From NCBI GenBank assembly GCA_907165275.2, contig OU015673.1, positions 3,735,001 through 3,799,000 of the forward strand: DNA of 64,000 nucleotides, given 5' to 3'. The notes under the pieces are model-generated. The model made no database searches. It was not told the DNA's origin and worked only from the letters and a program-made list of their open reading frames with translations. Below are positions 1 to 13,219 of this stretch, one piece after another (the stretch's first letter is position 1; each line of letters begins with the position of its first letter). A program made the translations under genes and the position numbers. The DNA comes from Zygaena filipendulae (lineage: Eukaryota; Arthropoda; Insecta; Lepidoptera; Zygaenidae).

Positions 1-375
1 GTATGTACCTTCTGAGCGCCTACTTTTGTTTCATGATTTGCGATTAATAAAGAACTTATTAATCGTACATACCTTTGCTGCCTTGTTTGACGATTGGTTC
101 TATCTACATAATATATCGGGGTCAAAACTCGAGACAATTTAGGGAAATGTAAAAATGATTTAGGTACCTACCTACTCGCAATTAGATTTAAGCCTTTTTA
201 TTTATAAGATTTAGTACAACGACCAACATTTTTCAACACATTGTCAAGGATAGAATATACTGTAAACAAAGCACTAGTGCGGTAACATAAATAATGTATT
301 ACTGCACCAGCAAAAAGTCTACCATAACAACCAATAAAAGTGGTTCAGAACAACTTTACGAATGTGTGTGAAAAA

Positions 376-579
376 TCCTACTAATATTATAAACGCGAAA
401 GTTATGGATGGATGGATGGTTGTTTGTTAGTCTTTCACGCAAAAACTACTGGATGGATTTAAATGAAACTTTACAATAATATAGCTTATACATCAGATTA
501 ACACATAGAGTACTTTTTATCCCAGAATTCCCGCGGGAACTCTGAAATTAATGCGAGTGAAACCGCGGGGCACAACTAG
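376..579 (+). mobile_element. Lep1-like non-autonomous Helitron
   Basis: The 5' end TCCTACTAATATTATAAACG and the 3' end GAAACCGCGGGGCACAACTAG followed by T are the hallmarks of this lepidopteran family: it begins TC and ends CTAG. The middle includes CCCGCGGGAACTC, a short GC-rich palindrome. No coding capacity. One of the best preserved copies here. Confidence 0.75.
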
Positions 580-714
580 TATTATAACAAACAAATAAAG
601 TTAAATAAAGGTAGGTATTATAAAAATAATAGTAAATGAATTTTTATCTTCGTTTCTATTAGATATCTATTTTGTTTCATGCCGCTGAGCATTAGTTAGT
701 GCGCGGCAAGATCT

Positions 715-1074
715 GGGCTCTTATTCACTATGACCATAACACACCGCGTTAAGATTTCCCGCCACAAAAAAATGCTTTTCCCTCGTGAGTAAAGAAGTTC
801 ACTTCAAAAAATATAGGTTAAACGTGTCTTATGGCATATCTACAAAACATTAAATTATAATATTTTTGCACCTAGAGCGTTTGGGATTGTGTTTTTGAGA
901 TGCGCGTTATGGTCATGGTTTTTTATTTATTTTTTGTTTTCATTATACCTTTTTTATGTTTAGTTTTCATTCAGTTTTTTTGTTTTTTGTTTATAAGTGC
1001 ATGTCAATAAATGATTTTATTATTATATTATTATTATTATAAGGAATGTTGTTGGTCATAGTGAATAAGGGCCC
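715..1074. mobile_element. 360-bp MITE with inverted ends
   Basis: The left end GGGCTCTTATTCACTATGAC and the reverse complement of the right end GGGCCCTTATTCACTATGAC differ at one position, and the match continues as CCA. Subterminal ATAAC..CGCG and CGCGTTAT words also pair. The centre is AT-rich with no ORF. The flanking target duplication is not clear, so the superfamily is unknown. Confidence 0.65.
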
Positions 1075-2457
1075 TGTTTATAGCTGAGATTACTTATCAA
1101 TTTCCATTGAAAACATACATTTATGTAAAGCATGTAAGTGGTCGTATGATCCTCTAAGAACATACGTGTAACTGACGTTTATATGCCAAGTAAAGATAGA
1201 AATCTTTACTTAAAAATTGCGGGGTTTGAGCGCTATATTCCTTATCTTCGCTTAGCATCTGTTAGGTATGATACATAAATGATAATAATAAATGCTTGGT
1301 CATTACTACACAGCACCATCAGAGAGAAGGTAACACCATCTGATCCAATGTTACTGGGGTTACATTCATTCAAGAATCATTCAAGAAACAGTTCACAAAA
1401 TACTCATAATCCATATTGAAAAAGAAGACGAAGAAGAAATACTTATAAGTTAAAGCCGTAAGTAAGCCGTTTATGTACCTTAACCTTCCTTAACCGTTAT
1501 CAAAGTAGTGGCGGATCACTCTTTGATGTTTAACTGGACTGATAAGTATTTACGCCACTTCAAGGTGGAGTAGTCAAAACAAACCATTAGGAGCCCCTTG
1601 AAGACACCACTCGACTTTATTGTCAGTTTAGTTTTTTTTATTGCTAGGTGTGTACCTTCTTAGGCTGCACTGTGTTTCGCCGCATTATGTTACTGTTGCA
1701 CTTGCATAATAATTGTGAATCAGTAGGCACCAAATGGAGACGCCATTAACAGAAAATTCTCTCATACTCAGTCATCTATTATAATATAATTATTTTTTTG
1801 TACGTATTGTACTTTTTAGTTTGTGACTAATAGCTCACCTCAATATTAAGATACTTCTTTGGTATACTGGATACTTCACAAAAAAAATTATTTAATATTT
1901 AGCCATACTGCAACTACATTCTCTGCCCAATAAAATGCGATTCTTTATACGTAATAGGCGTCCAATTGATTTATATTTAGTGAAATATGAGGAAAAAAAA
2001 TCGCTATTCTAATCGTCATTATACGTCACAGACACAAAGGATAAGGTTAATACACAATTTAAATGCATTCCGCGGTGAAAATCTCCGACCGTTTGTCTTT
2101 CGTTGGGAGTCTGCACAGCGCACAGTAGGTCGAGTCAATTACTTGTCTGGACATAAATCGTGCTTAACAACGATTTGTACGCGCGCTCGCTGCCGCTTCA
2201 CGCTGCGCGTTCCACCCGCAAGGGGCGCTAGATAAAGCCAAATATTGAGCGGCAGATATATATGCCTCATAGAATAAAATCGATTTGACAATGATAAGAT
2301 TTTGTTTATTCAAAATTGTGTTTCTACGCTTCGAAGAGACTTGTTCTTGCCACTTATAATTTTTATATTAATAAAAAAGTTGACTTTGATCACCTGCAGT
2401 AGGTACGTTATACCTAAATATATGAAAAATATATTGTGAATGGTAAATGATAGTAGG

Positions 2458-2523
2458 TATCAATAAAATAAAATTATTGTATTATTAATAACAACTAGTA
2501 TCAATAAAATAAAATTATTGTAT
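2458..2523 (+). repeat. 25-bp direct repeat, two copies
   Basis: The same 25 bases, TATCAATAAAATAAAATTAT followed by TGTAT, occur at 2458-2482 and 2499-2523 with a 16-base AT-rich spacer containing ACTAG. It looks like a local tandem duplication in AT-rich DNA. Confidence 0.7.
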
Positions 2524-3194
2524 AATAACATATTTAAATTGTATTAGATATTATTTTCAATAATAACTAGTTGGTACCAATAAATTTACTTTCCAACTGT
2601 ATAGTGATCCAAGTGTATGCAAATAATAGCGCAGAACAATAACGAAAAGCCGATAAATAACAGCAATAAATAACGTTTAACATATTAATTCGATCCATAT
2701 ATCATCAAAAATCAATCAGCTTGTAACAAATTCGGCACAAGATTACGGCGTCTCTATAGAATATACATAGCTTTTAGCAATTTAGACATGCTTGCAGCCA
2801 ATATTGCGCAGACCACCGACGGCGGTGGGTAATGATTTCTTATTTCGATTATATTCGTCTACTCTCATCGGATAATCGCATTTTTATCTTTTATTTCGCG
2901 GTTTCTTTTCTATAGACAAAGGTGTGAAAGTTTGAAGTGAAAGGGCTGTAAAAAATTGAAATAATTAAGCTACAAAGTTGGACAATAAACACTGACATAT
3001 AGTAGACATACATGTATTATCTAGCTCCAAAGTTTTATGATCGAAAATAGCAGCCAATCTGATAAATTAGTGACAATTTAAATTTCGATAGTAGATAAGC
3101 TAGTATTAAACATGCTATATGGTGTCTTATTATAAATCCTAACATTTCCGATGATACTCACGTGTGTCTATCGAAGTCGGTACGTACCTAGGTA

Positions 3195-4503
3195 GGGGAG
3201 ACCGGGTACAAAAGTAACGGCGGGTCAAAAGTAACAAATGCCCTGTAAGTTTATCCAGTAGCCAAATACCATTTCGCTGCCGTCAAGGTGATAGCCGGTG
3301 GCCCCCCCCTCACTTGAATTCAGTCGTAACGCGCGTCACGTGCTGTTAGGTTGTGTGAGAGGACGATACGTGGTTTCACACATCAAAAGTAAGTTTTTTG
3401 GCAATTTTTTATTTTTGTTTTACGCAGTCATAAAAACATGACACTTATCTGAATATTTGCATATTTAATTCTTGATTAGAGTGATTATACAGTGTTTTAA
3501 TTCGTTTTCGTCTAGCACGTTTCATTTTTATGTAATCTTTCATGTTTTAACAAAAAATTGGTCGGGTACAAAAGTAACATAGCCCTATGGGTACACAAGT
3601 AACATGTTACTTTTGTCCCCGTATTTATTTACTTATGTGATAATTTAATGTGTGTTTTTATTTGAACAGCATGCATTCCGCGACAACGTAAAATAGCTAC
3701 CACAGGAGGAACTACTGACATGGAAGTGTACCGAAAAGCGGCTGAAAATCATTTCAATGATGGTACAAAAATTAGAGCCCTGGCAAAAAATATGATGTTT
3801 GTCATGTAGCATTATACAGATAAATAATAAAATTAAAAGCAGGAAATACTAGCGCAGTTGTGGGCTACCTTTGCGTCAACCGTGTTTTTACTATTGACGA
3901 GGAAAAAAATCTTCAGGACTATTTTAATCGAATGTTCTGGAGTTTATTTTGGGTTCTCTCCATCTGAAGTACGTAAACTAGCATACGAGTTGGCAAAAAA
4001 TGGAAAAAAAATCCTGAAAGTGGCCAAATATTGAATACCTAGTCTAACTAGAGAAAAATTATTATCATATATCATATATCTCATTACTTAATCTAAGAAT
4101 AATTTCTATTGTTTTTTATTTTCTTAAATTGTTTTTTTGAGCACTTAAAATGCAAATCTTTTTTTTTGTTATCAATACTAAGTGTTTAATAAATAGTTTG
4201 TTGATTTAATATCTGATATTATATTCATTACAATCCTAATCCATAACGAAATCCTGTACTGTTACTTTCGACCCACAACGTGTTACTTTCGGCCTCGCTA
4301 CGTGGTCGAAAGTAACAAATGACGAATTTTTTTAAAGTCTCTGTGATTCACACAAAATACACAATAACAAGATAAATCATGACACTAATGTAATTAACAT
4401 TAATGTAATTTATTTAAGGCCACATTAATTTCAGAAAAATAACAACACCTAACCAGGAATCAAAGCAAAAGTACAAAGTGTTACTTTTGTACCCGGTCTC
4501 CCC
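3195..4503 (+). mobile_element. pogo-like (Tc1/mariner superfamily) DNA transposon, decayed
   Basis: Perfect inverted ends: GGGGAGACCGGGTACAAAAG at the left, with its complement at the right, reaching through GTAAC (about 24-25 bp). The flanking dinucleotide is TA on both sides (3193-3194 and 4504-4505), the target duplication of the Tc1/mariner/pogo group. The ends carry multiple AAGTAAC words in both orientations. Inside is a broken fragment of a helix-turn-helix transposase and no catalytic DDE domain. At 1309 bp it is shorter than full-length relatives, so it is an internally deleted, non-autonomous copy. Near-identical ends suggest moderate age. Confidence 0.8.
3678..4028 (+). pseudogene. 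broken transposase N-terminal (HTH/CENP-B-like) fragment
   Basis: From 3678 one frame reads PRQRKIATTGG and then MEVYRKAAENHF with TKIRALAKNMM, the look of a pogo/jerky N-terminal helix-turn-helix DNA-binding domain, ending at a TAG at 3807-3809. After a frame change, VFTIDEEKNLQDYF (about 3882 on) and, in another frame, PSEVRKLAYELAKNGKK (about 3960 on) follow; EVRKLAYE is a recurring word in such transposases. TTTGAACAG just before 3671 resembles a splice acceptor, as in intron-containing pogo-like genes. Stops and frameshifts make it non-functional, and the DDE catalytic part is absent. Confidence 0.7.
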
Positions 4504-6599
4504 TACATAGATAAAATTTGGTTGCGTTATGAAAATTTGGCCAATAACTTAAATAGTTTGAGGCTCTTATCTATTTAACATACATAAGTATCTTTAATAA
4601 GTACCTACAATTTTGAGCATAGAAAATAAAAAGATAACCTTAGAATTTTTGTCTCTACGTTTTTAAGCGCATCATGAAAAACCTAAATACTGAACTGAGT
4701 TTTTAGTTGAACCATAACATGGTCTTGGTTCCACCGCTATTCAGCGGTCAGACCCGACAACGGTGCTAGCGTTTTTGAAAACATCCAAACGGAGTTATAC
4801 ACTTTTAAAATAAAATCCTGTAACAATTACAAAAAAACTACCCTAACTACCCAAACAGTAGATGGCGTTGACGTATAAATCACTGCGGTGCAATAATGTG
4901 GGCTGATACGCCCTTGGGGAGCCGCGGGACCCCACGACTTGCGAGAAAAATGTGTACGACGAAACACTTCCTTTTGTCACATAATTGCCTAAATTGTTAT
5001 TAGACGGAATAAAGACATATGACTGTGGGACGCGAGGGAAGATTTGTCGGCGTCTCGAGCGGACCCGGCTCTTTATTTAGTAGCTGCGAATGGAACGGAT
5101 ATTTTATGGGCGGAATGAGAGATGATCTTTTAATAGTGTGATTTGGATGAACTGTTCGGTAGGGAGGTGGTATTTAAAATTATCATTGTTGTTGTTATAT
5201 TCATTCAGTTGTAAGTCCTACATATAGGTAGTATAAGATGATACTAACTGTATTATGTATCTATCTACTTTGACTTAATCCAAGGAAATCTCTAATGTTT
5301 TATAACCTAATATTTGATAGCAGATACATGAGAAATATCGGTATTTAAAAGCATGCTTGATATTATTTTTTATTTATTAACTTAAAGAAAGATAATATAA
5401 AAAGTTACAAGACACTGAAGTCCATTACCTATTGTTGTCGCATCTGTGAATTGCAATAAAATAAAACGAATTTCGTTACTCCTCAAAAAACAGTTTGGAA
5501 ATGAGGTTGATTTAAATCTTAATTGAAAACATCATAAAAAAATATATAACGTTACAATAAAAGTGCAGTCGCGACAATAATAAGCTGCAAATAGTTTTAC
5601 ACCATTTTTAATGAGTCGAAATCACTGAAACATTTAACACTACAACAAATAAGTCGTCGGCCATTACCTACCAATAATAAAATACCGCGTTAGTGTGCGA
5701 TCGTAGTTACAAATCACCGCCACATGTTGCCATTACACACAGACACACTAAACACTGCATTGACAGATATATAGACAACAATATTTCTGAGTGAAGCCGA
5801 AACCGACAGTTTGAACGATTTAAAATCGTTTGCCATTGATTCTATTAAAAGAATACCATATTTTAACCGCAAATGTATCATTCCAACCAAAATGTACAAT
5901 TGATTTGTCAATCGCTGGGTCCTATGAAAAAATATCACTATGCAGTTAAAAATTGTGACACCTACAGGTGGTTTTGTTTAGATTGTGGTAAATATTAACG
6001 TTTGTCAATATGATTAAACAATCAAATTCAGATCCAATTTTTGCATTTTTCGCTATGCAACGTTAAAAATTGAAAATGTAAATAATAATAAGCTGAAATG
6101 AGATTACAAGTTTTAAATCAGAGCAACAGAAATACTAATGGATTTTATTAATCCCTATAAAATTCTTTGCTATTTTCGACTATTATAATATATTAACCAA
6201 GAAAATTATTCATTGATCCCAATAAAACAGATAATTGTTTAATCATTGTTTTGCACAGTTTGAAAATATCTGTAGATACAATATACGAATTCATCACTCT
6301 GTATAACACATTGACGTGTTCACAAATTGGCTTGTCACATTTGGTGGCGTCTTGCAGCGCTAACATCTGTTGAGTTGTGACTTGTGAATAGCGGCCGATG
6401 ATTAAAGTATAGTTATTTGCTCTAATGCAGTGCCATGGTGGCCAATTTACGAAATGTGTGGTCTCTTTTAATTCAAGAGTCTTAAATCTCAATTAACTTA
6501 ATTTTTTGATAACGCTAATCACGACTCACTTAGTTACTGTTTATTTATTCAGTTTTTCTTTTATTCAATGAAGATATGATTTCGATTAGTTTTCTATTA

Positions 6600-6742
6600 T
6601 TAATTCTGGATATGAAAAGCATATGGTCAGGTCAAAGTAGTTTTAGTTTAACAAACTACTATAATATGTAGTATTTTCGTGTTAAAAAGTAGTTTGGTGG
6701 GATGTTGAAATCCGACCATATACTTTTCATGTGCTGAATTAA
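6600..6742. repeat. 143-bp fold-back element
   Basis: TTAATTCTGGATATGAAAAG and CATATGGTC at the left pair with the right end, whose complement reads TTAATTCAGCACATGAAAAG then TATATGGTC. The loop of about 80 bases includes ACTACTATAATATGTAGT, a second small palindrome. It resembles a short MITE; no target duplication could be fixed. Confidence 0.6.
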
Positions 6743-7439
6743 TTTCTTGACTTCTAGAGTTTAAAAAGAATTATTATCAGTTGTCTTTGTCACATTACCA
6801 ATGTCAACTAATTTTGTCCCCCCCGCCGCGTGTTTAGCAGCACTGTGCGTCACTAATTGAGAAATATGTTGTGCCGCATGCTTGCGCGCTCTCGGCATAA
6901 TGCCCTCTCTACTGCATGTGAAATAGTTAATTTCATCATTTATTTTCTGAAAATAACAATTTCCGTTATACCTACCTACTTGATAGGCAAAAAAAACCAT
7001 TTATTTGTAACAGAAATAGTAAAAAATATCTAGGTATATTATGTTACCTATAATACTTTGTACTAAATACCTACTGTTATTTGCACTAGACGATACATTT
7101 AAAAGCCTTGGTTTATGCATTGTTAAAATAATAATACCTAATGCTTTGTTGGACAAGCAGAGCTTGTAACAGACTACTCTGATTTATTACTTGAAAGTAT
7201 CTCAAAATAAAGATTTAATTGAAACTTTCAATAAAAACATTTAAAGTTCCAAGCACATTTATAATTTCAGTACTTAAGCCGTAACAAAAAACAAACAAAC
7301 AAACTCACATTCTCATTTGTAATATTAGGAACCTATTATGCAATAAATAGGTTTCTAAGTTTAGGCTATGCCTGAATAAATGAAAAAAAATGGGTATAGT
7401 TACATTTTGGCGTGGAGAGTGGTGTATGCGGTGTCAGTG

Positions 7440-7620
7440 AACAATTTAACCGTCAGCATCGATTTAGATTTATACCCCGGATAGATTTATTGCCTTACAA
7501 GTTAGGAACGCACCCCGGATCCCGGATCTCGGTCCCGAGCGGCTCACGTCGTATTAAGACGGTAATTCTGTTTGTACTCGGCATTTGATCGCCCGTTTAT
7601 GTAAACAAAGCTTTGTTTAT
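7440..7620. promoter_or_regulatory. repeat-free GC-richer island, candidate cis-regulatory
   Basis: A moderately GC-rich block in AT-rich DNA with the forkhead-like word GTAAACAAAG, paired CCCGGATCCCGGATC words and GATTTAGATTTATA. No ORF and no match to the repeats of this window. Location in the presumed lbx intron makes an enhancer plausible; conservation would decide. Confidence 0.2.
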
Positions 7621-8327
7621 GAAGTATTAAGTATGATGTATAGGTAAGATTATGAGAATAGTTTTGCTAACATTTCTTGCTTGGAACGTGATTATCGATA
7701 TACGTTTAGCATTTGACGTTGGTCAAATTATTACTAGGTATGTTCACAAATAGCAATTCAAGTTAATATCCATTGATTTACTACTAGAGACGGTGTGGTA
7801 TATCAATGTTAATATCTATTCAACCATCAAATATGATGTCAGAAAATCCCTAGTAGGTACCTAATCTAACTAACAGTAGGTATACGAGGTTCGGAAGTAG
7901 GTTGTATAAGGTTGGACCTTTGGCTAGCTCGAATTAATAATAAAAAGATAATTTTTGGAATTTTGAGTTGATGTATTGTTAAAATTCGTATCCAGTTCTG
8001 TAAAAAAAAAGTATTTTAAATATAAAAAGAACAGGTTACAAAAAAATAAAAAATATTAGAAATGAGGCGGGATATCATAACGAGTGGCATATAGCCGCCT
8101 CGTTACAATACCCCACTCGCCCTGGAAGGAAAAACTCAAGGTTTTTCCTTTTAAAACACATAGTAGATATGCATGCAGTAGCCACAAAATACCAAATTTT
8201 GGTTGAAAACTAAAATTTATATAATGTATTGTTGGCGGCGTTAGTCCTCAACTAAGGATGCGCAGGCTTCATATAGGATTCATATAGGTAGATGCGTTAT
8301 ATTATTTAGAATTACAATTATGTTAAA

Positions 8328-8420
8328 CTAGCTGTCTCCTGCGGTCACGTTAATTTCGGCATGTAAGAATAACAAACAAAAAAATAATTAACATTTGCAT
8401 TTATAAATATAAATAGTAAG
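8328..8420 (-). mobile_element. truncated Lep1-like Helitron
   Basis: Read on the minus strand, the 3' end GTGACCGCAGGAGACAGCTAG is recognisable and stops at CTAG; the remaining 5' part degrades into AACAAACAAA-type sequence and is lost. Confidence 0.5.
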
Positions 8421-9156
8421 GATAATATACATTGTTCATATAATCCTATGTAAGTTAATTGACATTAAATCCTGACTTTCAAGTATCAGAATGTTGCCAA
8501 CAATTTTACTGTCAGTCACCATTGTTGCAGGTCACCGAATCATTAGTCAAGACGGCCCATTAGTGACTCTGTATGTAACACGGGTAAAATTAAACACTAT
8601 TACATTTGTTATGTGTATTGAATGAAACAACACTTAACTACAGGTCAAGTCAATATTCTACACGTTGTATACGCGCCATTTGTTTGTTTCAGGATTGTTA
8701 TCGCTGTAAATTGATTCATTGATTTGTAAACCCCTTTACATCATAGAATATTAACTATTCCATTTGAAAATATTTTTCAAACAACGTTTCAAATAGACGG
8801 ATCGACAGAGATAGTTTTTATACGATTTTCAATACATATTTCCTTACTCTATAACTGCTTTTATTTACTTTTACATAATTAATATAATAGGTAGGTAGTT
8901 ATTAACAGTAAGTTTTTCCGATATCTATCGCCAATACCAAAATCTACGCAATATTAAATTTATACGGGAAATAGGAAAAAATACAAAATAAATTTTATAA
9001 TTATTGAATTTGTTCGTTTGAAAACTTACCTCGACGATTCACTGACGATATTGTCGATTTTTTTTACTATGTTAGGTTTTCATTTAAATTCGTTATGCTT
9101 TAAACCCAATATATGGTGTTGAAATAATAATTGCACAATAGTATATTTCATTATAA

Positions 9157-9266
9157 GTGCGGAAAGTCTGTCATTGCAAAGAGTTCCGACAAATGTCTAC
9201 CCGAGCCGAGGCGCAGCCGAAGGTGAGGGTTGACAGTCAGAACTAGTTGCAATGACGGTTCCGCAC
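9157..9266. repeat. 110-bp imperfect fold-back repeat
   Basis: The left arm GTGCGGAAAGTCTGTCATTG and the complement of the right arm GTGCGGAACCGTCATTGCAA pair over about 20 bases. The loop has CGAGCCGAGGCGCAGCCGAA, a wording recurrent in lepidopteran interspersed repeats. Confidence 0.55.
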
Positions 9267-9281
9267 GTGTACTGAACAACT

Positions 9282-9575
9282 ATTTTTAATACAGTTACGA
9301 AAAAATTAAGCAATTTAATAAAATATCAAAAACACAACAAACTCAACTAATTTCCAACTGTGATCAAGAGATGGCGCTAGTCGTATTAGTAATGCGAAAC
9401 CTACGTTTCGCAATGCAAAAAGTGTGTCAAAGTCGTGTCGCCATTTTTTACAGTTGGCAAAGAGAACGCACGAGTTCGGGAAAGGTAAACAAAAAGCTCG
9501 AGTATGTAATAGCCCACATCCCGAACGCTAAACGTCCCTGCAATACGCCACTTTTTGAGCAACTGTATTAAAAAT
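9282..9575. mobile_element. short MITE-like element with 15-bp inverted ends
   Basis: ATTTTTAATACAGTT at 9282-9296 is exactly inverted at 9561-9575. The inside contains an open frame of 66 codons (9371-9571) whose translation has no recognisable motif and is probably accidental. It abuts the fold-back repeat at 9157-9266 and may be part of one compound element. Confidence 0.45.
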
Positions 9576-9619
9576 TATTTTTCAAATTCTAATGTTTTTT
9601 TTTTCAATCACATTGCAAA

Positions 9620-9675
9620 AATTATTTTAAGAAAAATATAATATTGGTTGGATATTATATTTTTCTTAAATAATT
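9620..9675. repeat. AT-rich near-perfect hairpin
   Basis: Arms of about 24 bases (left AATTATTTTAAGAAAAATAT, right its complement with one base missing) enclose a loop of about seven bases, TGGTTGG. It sits just outside the 9282-9575 element. Confidence 0.6.
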
Positions 9676-10079
9676 ACATCGCGCAATCTGATCCCAAACC
9701 AATAGAACTTGCAGTAGTATAGGTTCCAGGCAATTGATAATATGTACTTGTAGGTAGGTATAGGTAATTTTCTCTTCTCTTTTTAATTACACACCTAAAG
9801 TACATAATTATTAGGTATATACCCCAACTTAAGTTAAACATAAATACTCATGAAATAAATGTGTACCTATTCTGATGCAGAAATCGAACGAATCGAACCG
9901 TAATAGAGACTAGACCAACAGTGTTAATAAAGTTCAACAAAAAAAAAACAGAGAGAGTCAAGCTATATTTGATGCGATAAAATAAGTTGAAACTCCCAAT
10001 CCAAATGAATTCACAGTCTTGTGAATAAATTTGAGCATTGCTAAACTAGAAACGTGAGTCGTGCAATTCGCAAACGTGT

Positions 10080-10335
10080 TCAATGATTGTACACAAAAGT
10101 CACGTAGCGTTGTCCCGGATCCCTTTAGCAAACAAACGGCGGCGATTCGATCCCGGATTAGGGTGACAATTTAAAGGGATAACACGGGACAACCTCGAGA
10201 GCCGCGGCCTACACTTTCAATTTGTTACAATTACTCGCCGACTGGGCCCGAACAAACTGAATTGATAGCTGGAGCGATCCCGATTCAAATCACGACCGAT
10301 AATTTGCACTGGTCGTGCAAAACAGCTGTTCCACT
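10080..10335. promoter_or_regulatory. candidate cis-regulatory island
   Basis: Repeat-free and visibly less AT-rich than its surroundings. It has a CAGCTG E-box, several AATTTG/CAATTTG words, ATTGATAG and two CCCGGAT words. No coding potential beyond short accidental frames. Purely a compositional and motif-based suggestion. Confidence 0.22.
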
Positions 10336-13219
10336 ACTTATGGGTGTCGATTTGGTGCTGAAATGAAATTAAAACGCTGAAATGTTTTATTACCTCTAAC
10401 TATTTTTACGATTAGCTTTGAGAAATTTTGCAAAATTACTAGAATAGTATTATTCTAACAGATAAATTTAATAACAAGAATTATTAGGTATATTCTTACA
10501 TAATTATTATGTAAAAATCCCGCGTCATGATGTTTGGTTTTAGTAAAATTTTGTACATGACGTATCTTGCATGGTCTGTCTTGAGAGATCGGATATTTTT
10601 TCGAGTTTCTGAGGGAGTTTTGAATATTATGTTAGTGAAATAGCTAATAACACCTACTTAGTTTCTCAAAATTAGTTCGAGTGGAACAAAAAGAAATAAC
10701 TTATAGTGGGTAGGTACACGTGACAGAAGTAAAACTTATAGCGTGTTTTTATTTTTTCTCTCTTTAGTACCATTTTGCATCAGAAACTTTACGTATAAAA
10801 CATTACTGTCAAATTACTACACCCAAGAATTTTACTCTCGGTCTTGCCCCATCGAAAAAAAATTTCTTCCTATACTTTAAAAAAATAAGGATTGAACGAG
10901 ACGATAAAAACCCGCCCAAAACGGAAGAATGAAACTTGTACAGGCTCCCTTTTCCGGCTATCGATATAATATTCTGATTTAGTTACGCATATTATTTGTG
11001 AACGAGTTATTCATGATATCAGGAGAACGAATCACTCTACATCATTTCTTTTATTAACTAAAGGTTTGAGTAATCAATAGCGAACAAGAGCTCGCCTATT
11101 TGAGCATATCAAGCGCACAGTGAGACGAATGCTAAAATTTAGTTAGCCAAGTGTAATTTCGTTAGCACGCGTTAAAGACGAGCGAGGGGTATGCAGCGGG
11201 GAGACTTGTCACCGGAGGGGCGTTTTCCATTTCACGCTCCGTTCGGTGCTGATGACACTGCATTCCGGCGAGCAAATGGCTCGACAAATGGAGCGGGGGC
11301 GCAGCCGCGGGCACGCCCTGCGACGTCATAACTGTCACTACGACTAAGGGCGAATGCAACCGCTCCCTTTTCAGAAGTCAAAGCCTCTTTTTTGACAAAT
11401 TGATTCAATTAAGGCGCGTCTAGCTGGCGGACTAGCGCCGTTCCCTAAAAGAAACCGTATTATTCTCTAACATACCTATTTCATTAAAATAAAAAAATTA
11501 GGCCATTGAATTCGTGGTAAATGAGCATATAAATAGGTAGGTACCATAGTTTCTTGTTCTCTTGCACTTTAAATTCTCGAAATAGTAGAAACTATAGGTA
11601 CAATTACTTGTTATTTTGTTTAATAAATTACCTATAGGTATTAAGTTGTACAATAATTATGGTCCACTTCTGACGGTTTTTAATTTAAAAAAATGTTATA
11701 TACCTATTTGGAATTCTGAAGCGAAAACACTTATTATTTATCAATAAATATTATACATGTAATTTATGCTATATCCAGCGATTGATTTATTATAGAGAAT
11801 GCGATATTTTTTTAGCGATTTTAACAAAAAGCGACACGAGCTTTAACTCGGTTCTCATGTCTTTTGAAACTGTCTTTAAATTAAAATTTGCAAACTATAC
11901 TTAGTCGTAATACAAATAGAAAGTAGCATAACTTCAGTTTCGTGAATAAAAGTTGATTACAGGTGTTGGTAACACTCGAAAATGCTTAACAATGGAAATG
12001 TTAAATGAAAGGGTAGACTTTGTTTGTTTCGACTTAAATAACACGGCATTATTAAAAAGACAATTGCCGACTTGCTGCTTTTAATTATAATGTGTCTGTT
12101 GTAGGTACACTTGTGTACGTTTCTCTGTGTTTATGGCGGGTAAAAATACATTCTGAAACTATGTGAAACACTGACATTAATATAAACATGGTGGTAATTT
12201 TGAGTTGGATCAGAATGATTTCCTATTTATTATCTACTTTGAAAAAATGAAAATACTCTCATAAAATAACTATTTTGTTATTTGCTATTAGGATTTCAAT
12301 TTTTAAATACTAAATTACCACGTTTACGAATGGTACCTAGAAATAATATAGAGGTTTGACGAAACTGTCAGCTGTCTAGATATTGTAATTGTAGGGCGAG
12401 GTAGCGACCTATACTGGCCTCAATTGTATGGAACCTATGCTGAATCTAGATTCATTTACAGCATTCACAACGAGATTATAAGCATTTACATATCTACAGT
12501 CCCTAGTCTTTTTGATTCTGTACTTACTACAATCGCGATGACTTAAGTAAGGCACTTGTTATATAATTTACGAGCAGCCGCCCATAGTAAAATACAATAC
12601 ATTTTTCTGTGATCTCTTTTTTTGTCGACCTGTGACAATCTCTCTTCCATCGCACCTATAAGATGTTCGACTGGTACGTGAAAAAAACGAACTCTATTGT
12701 GCTTACTTATAATGTTCACTCGAGCCGTGCAATAAACCCACTGTGCGCGTGCTTCTGTTTACAGGCTGATCTGATTTCTTACTATCAATCGATGAAAAAA
12801 AGTAGATGTTTAACTTTTTTATGCTTTTTAGGTAGAGTATAAAATTGACAGTAGCTTAATTTTTCTTGGGTTATATTACATCAATGTAGGTACCTAAGTA
12901 TAAGTAGGTACTTTGTAGTAAGTAATGATTGATGATTCGACTAATTAATGTTTTTTGTTGCACGCATTAGATACCATACGCTTACAAAATTGATTTAGTC
13001 TGCAAATTTTAAATACCACATTACATACGATACGATTGAAGCCACAGACAATCTCATAATCTCATAACTTTTTACTTTTTATAAAGACAACGCTTAAAAA
13101 TACAGAATTTTGCGTTTAAAAAGACAGAGTAGGTACCTACCCTAAGAAGTTACGATCCAATAAAGTACGTTAACTTTAAAACCAAATTAATCGATTAAAC
13201 ATCCTGTATAACAGCATCT

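Noticed and set aside
6193..6492. 99-codon minus frame
   Set aside because: Composition fits chance in AT-rich DNA; no domain, and nothing similar nearby.
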